A stretch of 64,000 bases of DNA from an uncultured Lachnospiraceae bacterium (lineage in GTDB: Bacteria > Bacillota > Clostridia > Lachnospirales > Lachnospiraceae), in contig CAJUNP010000013.1 of the NCBI GenBank assembly GCA_910587935.1, forward strand, positions 5,601 through 69,600. The letters run 5' to 3'. Positions 26,615 to 35,953 of this stretch are shown here, one piece after another. The position numbers were made by a program, and so were the translations under genes. The notes below the pieces were generated by a model. It worked only from the letters and a program-made list of their open reading frames with translations. It was not told where the DNA came from and did no database searches. Position 1 is the first letter of the stretch. Each line of letters starts with the position of its first letter.

Positions 26615-29167
26615 ATGAACAAAAACGGTATAAGATTTTTAATAAGCAGTTTCATAGTATTTGTTTGTACCTGCATTCTTGTTTTTATTATGCTTGCCGT
26701 ATTTATGACAGGCAGAACGGATCGGGCCATTCAGGATCTGAGTCAGATTTATCTGGCGGAAATCAACGAACAGGTGCAGCAGAAATTTCGAACCACGATA
26801 GATCTTCGACTGGAACAGGTTGAAGGGACGATACAGAGAACGCCGCCCGATTCGGAATTAAGTGAAGAAGAAATTCGTAAAGAACTGCAGATCAGCGCCG
26901 AAGTAAGAGGTTTTGACTGGCTGGCTTTCTGTATGGGCGACGGCGCCGTGGATACAATTTGCGGCAAGGAGGTTGAGATTGAACGTGAAAAGCTGCAGGA
27001 AAATCTTGACCAAGGGGATTACATCATCGTTTGGGGAACACAGTCCCAGGATAAACGGATGCTTGTTTTCGGAATACATGCGCAGTACCGTCTGGAGAAT
27101 GGAGAACAGAGCGCCGCGTTAATCGCTGCCATTCCGATGGAAGATATGGCGAAAGTCCTGTTTGAAAACAAAGGAGATTCAAAAGTAACCTCACATCTGG
27201 TTGATTATAACGGTAATTTTATTATCCGTAACGGAGACGCTTTTCGGGAAAGCTATTTCGAACGTCTGCTGGCAATGGTCGATTCATCCCAGGGAAAAAC
27301 TGCGGATGATTACATTCGGGAAATTCAGGCTTCCATGGACGCGGGAGAAGATTATATAGCCACCGTATCCACGGAAAATGAGAGCAGTTATCTGTCTTGT
27401 ACAAAGCTTTCGCTGGATACGGACTGGTATTTGATTAATGTTATACCGGCTACCGTTTTTGGAGATGTGGTTAATGATTTGGACAAAATGCGGAGCATCG
27501 TAATGCTGGCTTCCGTTATTGTGATTTTGCTTATAATTTCGTATATTTTCTATAGATATTACGAGCAGACGCGGGCGCAGGTTAAAATGCTGGAAGAGTC
27601 CAGGGAAGAGGCCAGAAGTGCCAGCGCGGCTAAGAGTGAATTTCTGGCAAGTATGAGCCACGATATCCGTACGCCTATGAACGCTATTATCGGAATGACA
27701 GAAATAGCCAGAAAAAATGTCGAGGATCGTGACCGGATAGAGGAATGTCTTGGAAAGATTATGTTATCCAGCAAGCATTTGCTGGGACTGATTAACGATG
27801 TTTTAGATATGTCCAAGATTGAGAGCGGTAAAATGACGCTGAATATGACGCCTGTTTCCCTGCGCGATACGATGGATGACATCGTTAATATTATAAGGCC
27901 GCAGGTCAGATCCAGAGAAGAGCATTTTGACGTGTATATCCGGAATATTATTTCAGAGAACGTAATCTGCGACGGCGTACGTTTGAATCAGGTGCTGCTG
28001 AATCTGGTTTCCAACGCGGTAAAGTTTACGATGGAAGGCGGCAAAATAGATATTTATATGAATCAGGAGCCGTCCGAACGCGGGGATAACTATGTAAGAA
28101 CACATTTTAAGGTAGAAGATAACGGAATAGGCATGTCCGAGGACTTCCTGAAGAGAATTTTTGATACGTTCGCGAGAGAAGAGACGGGAGCAGCGCGCAA
28201 TATAGCAGGAACCGGTCTTGGAATGTCCATTACCAAAAGCATAATAGATATGATGGGCGGGACGATCGAGATACAAAGCGAGCTTGGAAAGGGGAGTTCC
28301 TTCCATGTGGTTCTGGATCTGGAAAAAGCTGATGAAGACGGCAGACATATGACGCTTCCGTCATGGAAAATTCTGGTGGTGGACGATGATGAAATGCTGT
28401 GTCTGAGCGCCGTCTCCAATTTGGAAGAGATGGGGGTTACTGCGGAATGGACACTGTATGGAGATGATGCCATCCGAAGAGTAAAGGAGCAGTACGATAA
28501 CGGCGCCGGTTACGATTTTGTTCTTGTAGACTGGAAGATGCCGAATATGAACGGAATTGAAATTGTCCGCGCAATCCGTAAGTCTCTGGATAAAAAAGTA
28601 CCCATTTTTCTGATGTCTGCGTATGACTGGACGGATATAGAAGACGGACTCGCTCCCGAGGATGAAGTGGAAGGATTTATCAGTAAACCGTTGTTTAAAT
28701 CTACCTTGTACGCAAAACTGAACCACTATATGGATAAAGAAGAGGGAGAAGCGGATGAGCAGGATGAGCCCGCGGTAGATTTTGGAGGAAAGCACATTTT
28801 AATGTCGGAAGATATCGACTTAAACTGGGAAGTGGCTTATGAAATTTTATCGGAATTCGGATTAATTATAGATCGTGCGGTAAACGGAAAAGAATGTGTG
28901 GAAATGTTTGAAAAAACGGAACCCGGCTATTACGACGCGGTTCTTATGGATATCCGGATGCCGGTTATGAATGGCTATGACGCTACGATGGCAATCCGTG
29001 CGCTGGATCGTCCGGATAAAAATCTGCCGATTATAGCCATGACTGCCGACGCTTTTTCCGACGACGCACAGCATTGTCTGGAGTGCGGCATGGACGCGCA
29101 TGTTGCCAAGCCCATCGACATACAGGAATGTATACGGATTCTGAGTAAGTATCTGAATCGGGATTAA
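26615..29167 (+). CDS. Hybrid sensor histidine kinase with two receiver domains
   Basis: This 850-residue protein has a membrane helix (about 9-32), an extracellular dCache-like sensor region (33-290) and a second helix (about 291-313). The HisKA domain carries H349 in SMSHDIRTPMNAIIGMTEI. The HATPase domain has NLVSNAVKFT, DNGIGM and GTGLGMSITKSI. Two receivers follow: the first at about 588-710 with Asp in VLVDWKMPNMNG, the second at about 725-848 with Asp in VLMDIRMPVMNG. There is no Hpt domain, so a separate phosphotransfer protein is needed. It is the third gene of the operon, 42 bases after the HD-GYP gene. Confidence 0.93.
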   Translation: MNKNGIRFLISSFIVFVCTCILVFIMLAVFMTGRTDRAIQDLSQIYLAEINEQVQQKFRTTIDLRLEQVEGTIQRTPPDSELSEEEIRKELQISAEVRGFDWLAFCMGDGAVDTICGKEVEIEREKLQENLDQGDYIIVWGTQSQDKRMLVFGIHAQYRLENGEQSAALIAAIPMEDMAKVLFENKGDSKVTSHLVDYNGNFIIRNGDAFRESYFERLLAMVDSSQGKTADDYIREIQASMDAGEDYIATVSTENESSYLSCTKLSLDTDWYLINVIPATVFGDVVNDLDKMRSIVMLASVIVILLIISYIFYRYYEQTRAQVKMLEESREEARSASAAKSEFLASMSHDIRTPMNAIIGMTEIARKNVEDRDRIEECLGKIMLSSKHLLGLINDVLDMSKIESGKMTLNMTPVSLRDTMDDIVNIIRPQVRSREEHFDVYIRNIISENVICDGVRLNQVLLNLVSNAVKFTMEGGKIDIYMNQEPSERGDNYVRTHFKVEDNGIGMSEDFLKRIFDTFAREETGAARNIAGTGLGMSITKSIIDMMGGTIEIQSELGKGSSFHVVLDLEKADEDGRHMTLPSWKILVVDDDEMLCLSAVSNLEEMGVTAEWTLYGDDAIRRVKEQYDNGAGYDFVLVDWKMPNMNGIEIVRAIRKSLDKKVPIFLMSAYDWTDIEDGLAPEDEVEGFISKPLFKSTLYAKLNHYMDKEEGEADEQDEPAVDFGGKHILMSEDIDLNWEVAYEILSEFGLIIDRAVNGKECVEMFEKTEPGYYDAVLMDIRMPVMNGYDATMAIRALDRPDKNLPIIAMTADAFSDDAQHCLECGMDAHVAKPIDIQECIRILSKYLNRD

Positions 29168-29193
29168 CCGCCGGGAAAGGTACGGGGATACAA

Positions 29194-29868
29194 ATGACGA
29201 AAAAGAAACTTGCACTCACCATTATTGATCGTTTAAAACAGGAATATCCCGACGCAGGGTGCTCCCTGGAATATAACCAGGCATGGAAGCTGCTTGTCAG
29301 TGTCAGGCTGGCTGCGCAGTGTACGGACGCGCGTGTGAATGTGGTAGTTCAGGATTTGTATGAAAAATTTCCAAGTGTGGAGACCCTTGCATCGGCGGAC
29401 GTAAAAGAAATTGAAAAGATTGTCAGACCCTGCGGTCTGGGAAACAGCAAGGCCAGGGACATCAGCGCCTGCATGAAGGTTTTGCGTGATCAGTATCAGG
29501 GTAATGTTCCGGAGGATTTTGAGGCGCTTTTAAAGCTTCCGGGCGTGGGACGCAAGAGTGCGAACCTGATTATGGGCGATGTGTTTGGCAAGCCGGCTAT
29601 TGTAACGGATACCCATTGTATCCGACTGACAAACCGTATGGGGCTGGTGGATCATATAAAAGAGCCGGCAAAGGTGGAAAAAGAGCTTTGGAAGATTATC
29701 CCGCCGGAGGAAGGCAGCGATTTCTGCCATCGTCTGGTTTACCACGGAAGGGATATATGCACTGCCAGAACGGCGCCGCACTGTGACCGCTGCTGTTTAA
29801 AGGATATATGCGCCAGGGAAGGTGTAGCATCGGATTTACCGGCAAACGGAAAGGGAAAAACAAAATAA
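29194..29868 (+). CDS. nth: Endonuclease III
   Basis: This 224-residue bifunctional DNA glycosylase/AP lyase removes oxidised pyrimidines in base-excision repair. The helix-hairpin-helix is LPGVGRKSANLIM with the catalytic Lys, followed by the catalytic Asp in IVTDTHCIRLTNRMGL. The C-terminal cysteines CTARTAPHCDRCCLKDIC bind the 4Fe-4S cluster; the first gap is seven residues where six is usual. It lies 26 bases after the hybrid kinase gene on the same strand and may be read through from it. Normal length for the family. Confidence 0.95.
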   Translation: MTKKKLALTIIDRLKQEYPDAGCSLEYNQAWKLLVSVRLAAQCTDARVNVVVQDLYEKFPSVETLASADVKEIEKIVRPCGLGNSKARDISACMKVLRDQYQGNVPEDFEALLKLPGVGRKSANLIMGDVFGKPAIVTDTHCIRLTNRMGLVDHIKEPAKVEKELWKIIPPEEGSDFCHRLVYHGRDICTARTAPHCDRCCLKDICAREGVASDLPANGKGKTK

Positions 29869-30069
29869 ATGGAAAAGACATATAAGCAACGGTATTTGGA
29901 CGGAGAAATCGAATTTGAAACAATCGATGATTATAGCTTTACATGGGGGACGGGAGATGATCCCCGGACACTCTGCCAGTACCTGGGATTAAACGAAGAA
30001 GAAGAAGACGCGTGGATCAGTATCGGGGAAGATGCGCTGCGAGACCTTTTAGACAGGCAAAAAAAGTAA
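29869..30069 (+). CDS. Small acidic protein, unknown function
   Basis: This 66-residue, strongly acidic protein has no membrane segment (YLDGEIEFETIDDYSFTWG in the first half, GLNEEEEDAWISIGEDALRD in the second). Its ATG follows the nth stop with no gap (TAAATG), so it is translationally coupled. A terminator follows. I do not recognise a family. Confidence 0.7.
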   Translation: MEKTYKQRYLDGEIEFETIDDYSFTWGTGDDPRTLCQYLGLNEEEEDAWISIGEDALRDLLDRQKK

Positions 30070-30070
30070 T

Positions 30071-30115
30071 AAAAAAGGACTAAATCCTGATTTCCAATGG
30101 ATTTAGTCTTTTTTT
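30071..30115. terminator. Bidirectional terminator
   Basis: A stem AAAGGACTAAATCC with GGATTTAGTCTTT, an 11-base loop, and A- and T-runs on either side. It closes the kinase-nth unit and the convergent DUF1846 gene. Confidence 0.9.
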
Positions 30116-30145
30116 CGGCGTGAAGCCTTAGAAAATCTCTTCACG

Positions 30146-31597
30146 CTAACTTTCACAGGTCACATGCATCCCCAGCCGTTTAAATGTATTTTCATCTACC
30201 GAAGAGAGCAGAACCGTAGAATGTACTTCACAGCTTTTCAGTTTGGGAAGCTGATTCAGGGCCTTTAACGCTTCAGGATCGTTGGCGGCGCTCATGGAAA
30301 GCGCAATTAGAATTTCATCCGTGTGAAGTCTCGGATTTTTGCTGCCAAGATACTGTGTTTTTAATGTCTGGATCGGCTCAATGGCGGAAGGTGCTACCAT
30401 ATGAAGATCGGGATCGATCTGCGCTTCATATTTCAGGGCGTTTAACAGCGCGGCGGCCGAAGAACCCAGCAAATCCGAGGTTTTTCCTGTAATTAAGGTT
30501 CCGTCGTTCATTTGGATTGCAACTGCCGGGAGTCCCGTTTCCTCAGCGCGTTTTTTTGCGGCGGCAATTACCTTGCGGTTTTCAATGGTGATATCGGCCT
30601 GCTGCATAAGCAGTTCCAGTTTATAAATAATGTCCTTTGTGCCAAGCCCCCGTTTAAAATCGCTCAGCGCATGATAATAGCGCCGGATAATTTCCTGCTT
30701 GGATGCCTCACGGCAGACTTCATCGTCAACAATACAATTTCCGGCCATGTTAACGCCCATATCCGTAGGAGATTTATAGGGACTTTTGCCGGCGATCCGT
30801 TCAAACATAGCGTTTAAAACAGGAAAAATCTCAACGTCCCGGTTATAATTTACGGTAGTTTCTCCATAAGCTTCCAGATGGAAGGGATCAATCATATTGA
30901 TATCGTTTAAGTCGGCCGTAGCCGCCTCATATGCAAGGTTTACAGGGTGTTTTAAAGGCAGATTCCAGATGGGGAAGGTTTCAAATTTGGCATAGCCGGC
31001 TTTAACGCCTCTTTTGTGTTCATGATACAGCTGAGAAAGGCAGGTAGCCATTTTGCCGCTTCCGGGTCCCGGCGCCGTAATTACGACAAGCGGTCTGGAA
31101 GTTTCCACATATTCGTTTTTGCCGTAACCCTCGTCGCTGACGATTAAAGGCACGTTGCCCGGATAACCTTCTATAGGATAGTGAAGGTAAGAACGGATAT
31201 GCAGGTTTTTTAATCGGTTGCGGTATTTGTCGGCGGCAGGCTGACCGGCATACTTTGTAATGACGACGCCGCCCACTTCAAATCCCATTTTTTTGAATAC
31301 GTCTATCAAACGGAGCAGATCTTCGTCATATGTAATTCCCAGGTCGCCGCGAACCTTATTCTGCTCGATGGATTCCGCGCTGATAACCAGAATGATTTCG
31401 GTCTGGTCACGCAGTTCCAGCAACATTTTCAGCTTACTGTCGGGCTCAAAACCGGGAAGGACTCTGGACGCATGAAAATCATCAAAAAGCTTGCCTCCAA
31501 ATTCCAGATAAAGCTTATTGTCAAACTGTTCAATTCGCTCCCGGATGTGCTGAGACTGCATTTTCAGATATCGACTGTTGCTAAAACCGGTTTTCAT
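30146..31597 (-). CDS. DUF1846 family protein
   Basis: This 483-residue protein matches the DUF1846 family of Firmicutes. Recognisable segments are KLYLEFGGKLFDDFHASRVL near the N-terminus, VRGDLGITYDEDLLRLID, the P-loop-like ITAPGPGSGKMATCLSQLY, and EIFPVLNAMFERI in the middle. Structures of the family show nucleotide-binding-like folds, but the reaction is not established to my knowledge. The ATG at 31597 follows GGGGGA; 16 further in-frame codons upstream have no ribosome site. Confidence 0.88.
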   Translation of the reverse strand: MKTGFSNSRYLKMQSQHIRERIEQFDNKLYLEFGGKLFDDFHASRVLPGFEPDSKLKMLLELRDQTEIILVISAESIEQNKVRGDLGITYDEDLLRLIDVFKKMGFEVGGVVITKYAGQPAADKYRNRLKNLHIRSYLHYPIEGYPGNVPLIVSDEGYGKNEYVETSRPLVVITAPGPGSGKMATCLSQLYHEHKRGVKAGYAKFETFPIWNLPLKHPVNLAYEAATADLNDINMIDPFHLEAYGETTVNYNRDVEIFPVLNAMFERIAGKSPYKSPTDMGVNMAGNCIVDDEVCREASKQEIIRRYYHALSDFKRGLGTKDIIYKLELLMQQADITIENRKVIAAAKKRAEETGLPAVAIQMNDGTLITGKTSDLLGSSAAALLNALKYEAQIDPDLHMVAPSAIEPIQTLKTQYLGSKNPRLHTDEILIALSMSAANDPEALKALNQLPKLKSCEVHSTVLLSSVDENTFKRLGMHVTCES

Positions 31598-31813
31598 ACG
31601 TAAGTCCCCCTTGAGGTCAAAATTTAACATTCCCCTATTATACAATGGATATTATAGAAAAATCTACTGTTTGCGCCAAAAAATTTAGAAATCTTTTATA
31701 TATTTGAAAAAGTTTTATAATTAAGTTATTGATTTTATAATTTACAGTCTCTATAATGAAAGAAACGTGCAAAAGCGCGCTTTATGAAAAGAATATCTGG
31801 AAATGGAGCATGT

Positions 31814-33937
31814 ATGGATAACAATAATCTGAATGAATATGATAATGGGAACGGATATAACGGCGGCCAGAATGGCCCCGGCAAAGGCGGACCGGGCCAG
31901 GGCGGTCCCGGCGGCCAGAACAGAAAGCCGAGCTTAATGTTTATTCTGCTTGTAGCGCTGTTTACCCTGATGATGGTAAGCTTTTTATTGCGCTTTTTTT
32001 CCTCCGGCAATAATGCCAGTGAGATTACCTGGTCTGAGTTTCTTGCAATGGTGGAAGAAGAAAAAATAGAAAGCGTGGAGATTTCTTCCGATTTAACCCG
32101 GATTACCATTTACACGAAAGAATCAAAGAAGGAAGATTCGAATCTTCCCGACTGGTACATTTACGGCAATCTTATGTCGGATTCCCGCGACGTATTTTAT
32201 ACGGGATATGTGGATGATGAAGAACTGATTCCTTACCTGAAGGAGCAGGGCGTAGAGGTATCCAGAGAAATACCGGATAATTCAGGGATGCTGCTTTCCA
32301 TCCTTCTGACTTATGTACTGCCGGTTATTCTCGTACTGGTATTTTTCAATTTCATATTCCGGAAAATGTCCGGCAGCGGCGGACCTATGGGAGTCGGGAA
32401 AAATACGGCCAAAGTATATGTGCAGAAAGAAACAGGCGTTACCTTTAAGGATGTGGCGGGCGTTGATGAAGCAAAGGAATCGCTGGTCGAAGTGGTGGAT
32501 TTTCTTCATAATCCCGGCAGATATACCAAGATCGGGGCAAAGCTCCCCAAGGGCGCATTGCTGGTGGGACCTCCCGGAACCGGTAAAACGTTACTGGCGA
32601 AAGCCGTCGCAGGAGAAGCGGGCGTTCCCTTCTTTTCCCTGACCGGTTCGGATTTTATAGAGATGTACGTGGGCGTCGGAGCATCCCGTGTCAGGGATTT
32701 GTTTAAGGAAGCTAACAAAAACGCTCCCTGTATCGTATTTATAGACGAAATCGACGCCATCGGGCGAAGCCGAGATTCCCGGTACGGCGGCGGTAACGAA
32801 GAAAGAGAACAGACCTTGAATCAGCTGCTGTCTGAAATGGACGGTTTCGACAGCTCCAAGGGCGTTTTGATTCTGGGGGCTACGAACCGTCCCGAGATTC
32901 TGGATAAGGCCCTTTTGCGTCCCGGACGGTTTGACCGGAGAATCATTGTGGAAAGTCCGGACCTGAAAGGACGTGTTGAGATCTTAAAGGTACATTCCAA
33001 AGACGTGAAGATGGATGAAACCGTAGATTTGAATGCGATAGCCCTTGCTACCAGCGGCGCCGTAGGTTCGGATCTTGCCAACATGATTAACGAGGCTGCC
33101 ATCATCGCGGTTAAAGATAAAAGAGACTTTGTAAGCCAGAAGGATCTTTTTGAAGCCGTAGAACAGGTTCTTATGGGCAAGGAGAAAAAAGACCGTGTTA
33201 TGAGCCAGGAGGAGCGTAAGGTGGTGGCTTATCACGAAGTTGGCCATGCTCTGATCAGCGCATTGCAAAAGAATACCGAGCCGGTACAGAAAATTACCAT
33301 TATTCCCCGAATGAAGGGCGCGCTGGGATACGTTATGCACGTGCCGGAAGAAGAAAAATTCCTGGAGACGAAGATTCAATTGGAAGAGAGACTGGTTTCG
33401 CTTGTAGGCGGCCGTGCCGCGGAAGAGATAGTCTTTCATATGGTTTCCAGCGGCGCGGCTAACGATATTGAGCAGGCTACTAATATTGCGCGGACTATGG
33501 TTACCCGTCTTGGTATGAGTGAGAAATTTGGACTGATGGGACTGGCTCACGTAGAAAGCCAGTATCTGGAGAAAAGAGCCGTTTTAGACTGCAGCGAGGC
33601 AACCTCCGCGGAAGTCGATGAAGAGGTTAAGCGGATTCTGAAAGAAAGTTATGATACGGCGCTTGCCTTACTCCGCGAAAATATACCGCTTATGGAAAAA
33701 CTGGCAGAACACCTTCTTGAAAAAGAGACGATTACCGGCAAGGAATTTATGGAAATATACCGCCGTGAAAAAGGCCTTCCCGATCCGGAAAAAGAATCCG
33801 GGGACAACAGCCCCGAGCCGGAAGAGACAAAAGAGCAGCCGGAGGAATCTCCATCTGAGCAGAGCGAATCCCCTTCCTCACAACAACAGCCGGGAATTTT
33901 CTCCAATACTGTCATAACCGATCAGGACAACCGATAA
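31814..33937 (+). CDS. ftsH: ATP-dependent zinc metalloprotease FtsH
   Basis: This protein of about 707 residues degrades membrane and regulatory proteins in Gram-positives. An unusual Asn/Gly/Pro-rich head (about residues 3-36, GKGGPGQGGPGGQ) precedes the first membrane helix (about 40-62). An extracellular domain and a second helix (about 155-180) follow. The AAA domain has Walker A GPPGTGKT, Walker B CIVFIDEIDAIG and the arginine-finger region RPGRFDRRI. The protease zinc site is HEVGH. The tail is rich in Glu, Pro, Ser and Gln. I prefer the ATG at 31814; an ATG at 31784 would add ten residues, and neither ribosome site is strong. Confidence 0.95.
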   Translation: MDNNNLNEYDNGNGYNGGQNGPGKGGPGQGGPGGQNRKPSLMFILLVALFTLMMVSFLLRFFSSGNNASEITWSEFLAMVEEEKIESVEISSDLTRITIYTKESKKEDSNLPDWYIYGNLMSDSRDVFYTGYVDDEELIPYLKEQGVEVSREIPDNSGMLLSILLTYVLPVILVLVFFNFIFRKMSGSGGPMGVGKNTAKVYVQKETGVTFKDVAGVDEAKESLVEVVDFLHNPGRYTKIGAKLPKGALLVGPPGTGKTLLAKAVAGEAGVPFFSLTGSDFIEMYVGVGASRVRDLFKEANKNAPCIVFIDEIDAIGRSRDSRYGGGNEEREQTLNQLLSEMDGFDSSKGVLILGATNRPEILDKALLRPGRFDRRIIVESPDLKGRVEILKVHSKDVKMDETVDLNAIALATSGAVGSDLANMINEAAIIAVKDKRDFVSQKDLFEAVEQVLMGKEKKDRVMSQEERKVVAYHEVGHALISALQKNTEPVQKITIIPRMKGALGYVMHVPEEEKFLETKIQLEERLVSLVGGRAAEEIVFHMVSSGAANDIEQATNIARTMVTRLGMSEKFGLMGLAHVESQYLEKRAVLDCSEATSAEVDEEVKRILKESYDTALALLRENIPLMEKLAEHLLEKETITGKEFMEIYRREKGLPDPEKESGDNSPEPEETKEQPEESPSEQSESPSSQQQPGIFSNTVITDQDNR

Positions 33938-33952
33938 TATCATAATAAAGGA

Positions 33953-33992
33953 GCGGTCAATATCCATAAGGTACAAAGAGGATATTGGCCGC
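33953..33992 (+). repeat. Imperfect inverted repeat ahead of uvrC
   Basis: A 13-bp stem with one mismatch or G-T pair (GCGGTCAATATCC with GGATATTGGCCGC) and a 14-base loop lies between ftsH and uvrC, ending 17 bases before the uvrC ATG. No T-run follows, so it is not a standard terminator. It could modulate uvrC translation or be an intrinsic pause. Confidence 0.5.
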
Positions 33993-34008
33993 CTTTACAG
34001 GTGCGGAT

Positions 34009-35904
34009 ATGTTTAACGTGGAAGACGAATTAAAAAAATTACCCCATAATCCCGGCGTCTACTTAATGCATGACAAAAACGACGCCATTATTTATGTGGG
34101 AAAAGCTATCGATTTGTTTAACCGGGTTCACTCTTATTTTCGGGCGGGAACAAAAAAAAGTCCGAAAATTCAGAAGATGGTGACCCAGATTGTACGTTTT
34201 GAATATATCATTACGGATTCGGAGCTGGAAGCGCTGGTGCTGGAAAACAATCTGATCAAAGAGCACGCGCCGAAATACAACACCATGCTCAAGGATGATA
34301 AAACCTATCCGTATATTAAAGTGACAATGGGAGAGGACTATCCGAGAGTCCTTTTTTCGCGCGTCATGAAAAAAGATAAATCCCGGTACTTTGGGCCTTA
34401 TACCAGCGCGGGCGCCGTAAAAGACACGATTGAACTGCTGAATAAGCTCTTTATGCTCAGGACCTGCAGCCGGAATTTGCCGAAGGAAATCGGCGCAGAC
34501 AGGCCCTGCCTGAATTATCATATCAAACAGTGCCTTGCGCCCTGCCAGGGTACGGTTAGCAGGGAAGAATACAGGGAGCGCGTTTCACAGGCTCTGGATT
34601 TTTTAAACGGGAATTACAATATACTGTTAAAGGATCTGGAAATTAAAATGAAAGACGCTTCCGCCGCTATGGAATTTGAGGAAGCCATCCGATACCGGGA
34701 CCTGTACAACAGCGTGAAACAAGTGGCCCAGAAGCAGAAAATAACCGACAGCAACGGAGAAGATAAAGACATTCTCGCGTTGGCCAAGGACGAAGAAGAT
34801 GCGGTGGTGCAGGTATTTTTTGTGCGCGACGGGAAACTGATCGGGAGAGAGCATTTTTATATGACCCACGTTGCGGATACGGAAGAAGAGCAGATTCTTC
34901 TCGATTTTGTGAAACAGTTTTATGCGGGAACTCCGTATATTCCCAGGGAACTTATGCTTCAGATGCAGATTGAAGAACAGGAAATTCTGGAAAAGTGGCT
35001 TTCCGCCCGCAAAGGAAGCCGGGTATATATCCGGATTCCCAAAAAAGGAAGCAAGGAAAAACTGGTGGAACTGGCACGGAACAACGCGCATCTGGTATTG
35101 AGCCAGGATCGGGAAAAGCTGAAACGGGAAGAGGGACGCACCATCGGCGCGGTCAAAGAGATCGCCTCGCTGCTTTCCCTGGAAAATATCAGCCGGATGG
35201 AAGCTTTCGACATTTCCAATATTAACGGATTTGAAAACGTGGGTTCCATGGTGGTTTATGAAAAAGGAAAACCCAAACGCAGCGATTACCGCAAATTCAG
35301 AATCCGTACGGTTTCTGGTCCCGATGATTACGCCTGCATGAAGGAAGTGCTGACAAGGCGTTTTCTGCACGGCATGGAGGAAGCAAAGAAATTAAAGGAT
35401 AAAGAGATCGACCAGGAATTCGGAAGCTTTACCAGATTCCCGGATCTTCTTCTGATGGACGGAGGAAAAGGACAGATTAATATAGCGTTGGAGGTATTGC
35501 AGGAGCTTCACATTACGATTCCTGTCTGCGGAATGGTTAAGGATGATAATCACAGAACCAGGGGACTATATTATCAGAACAGGGAAATACCTATGGATAC
35601 CCGTTCCGAGGGCTTTAAGCTGATTACCCGAATCCAGGACGAGGCACACCGTTTTGCCATCGAATACCATCGCTCCCTGCGCAGTAAAGGACAGGTAAAA
35701 TCCGTATTGGACGATATACCGGGAGTAGGGCCGGCAAGAAGGAAGGCGTTAATGAAAAGCTTCCCTTCCATTGATGCCATTAAGGCTGCGGGCGTGGAAG
35801 AACTTTTGCAGATCCCGGAGATTACCCAGGCGGCAGCGGAAGAAATATATCGCTTTTTTCATAAAGAACCCACTTGTTCACAGGATGCGGGTGTGATACA
35901 ATAA
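34009..35904 (+). CDS. uvrC: Excinuclease ABC subunit C
   Basis: This 631-residue protein cuts both sides of a lesion in nucleotide excision repair with UvrA and UvrB. It has an N-terminal GIY-YIG nuclease (about 10-90; NPGVYLMHDKNDAIIYVGKA), Cys residues CSRNLPKEIGADRPCLNYH, and a UVR motif (about 195-230; MEFEEAIRYRDLYNSV). The C-terminal RNase H-like nuclease contains AFDISNINGFENVGSMVVYE and LLLMDGGKGQIN. Helix-hairpin-helix repeats end the protein (DDIPGVGPARRKALM). The ATG at 34009 gives the family N-terminus; the frame extends eight codons further without support. Confidence 0.95.
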   Translation: MFNVEDELKKLPHNPGVYLMHDKNDAIIYVGKAIDLFNRVHSYFRAGTKKSPKIQKMVTQIVRFEYIITDSELEALVLENNLIKEHAPKYNTMLKDDKTYPYIKVTMGEDYPRVLFSRVMKKDKSRYFGPYTSAGAVKDTIELLNKLFMLRTCSRNLPKEIGADRPCLNYHIKQCLAPCQGTVSREEYRERVSQALDFLNGNYNILLKDLEIKMKDASAAMEFEEAIRYRDLYNSVKQVAQKQKITDSNGEDKDILALAKDEEDAVVQVFFVRDGKLIGREHFYMTHVADTEEEQILLDFVKQFYAGTPYIPRELMLQMQIEEQEILEKWLSARKGSRVYIRIPKKGSKEKLVELARNNAHLVLSQDREKLKREEGRTIGAVKEIASLLSLENISRMEAFDISNINGFENVGSMVVYEKGKPKRSDYRKFRIRTVSGPDDYACMKEVLTRRFLHGMEEAKKLKDKEIDQEFGSFTRFPDLLLMDGGKGQINIALEVLQELHITIPVCGMVKDDNHRTRGLYYQNREIPMDTRSEGFKLITRIQDEAHRFAIEYHRSLRSKGQVKSVLDDIPGVGPARRKALMKSFPSIDAIKAAGVEELLQIPEITQAAAEEIYRFFHKEPTCSQDAGVIQ

Positions 35905-35953
35905 ATAATCGGCAGAAGTGTGCATATTTCCATAAAGAAGGAGAAGAGTTATT

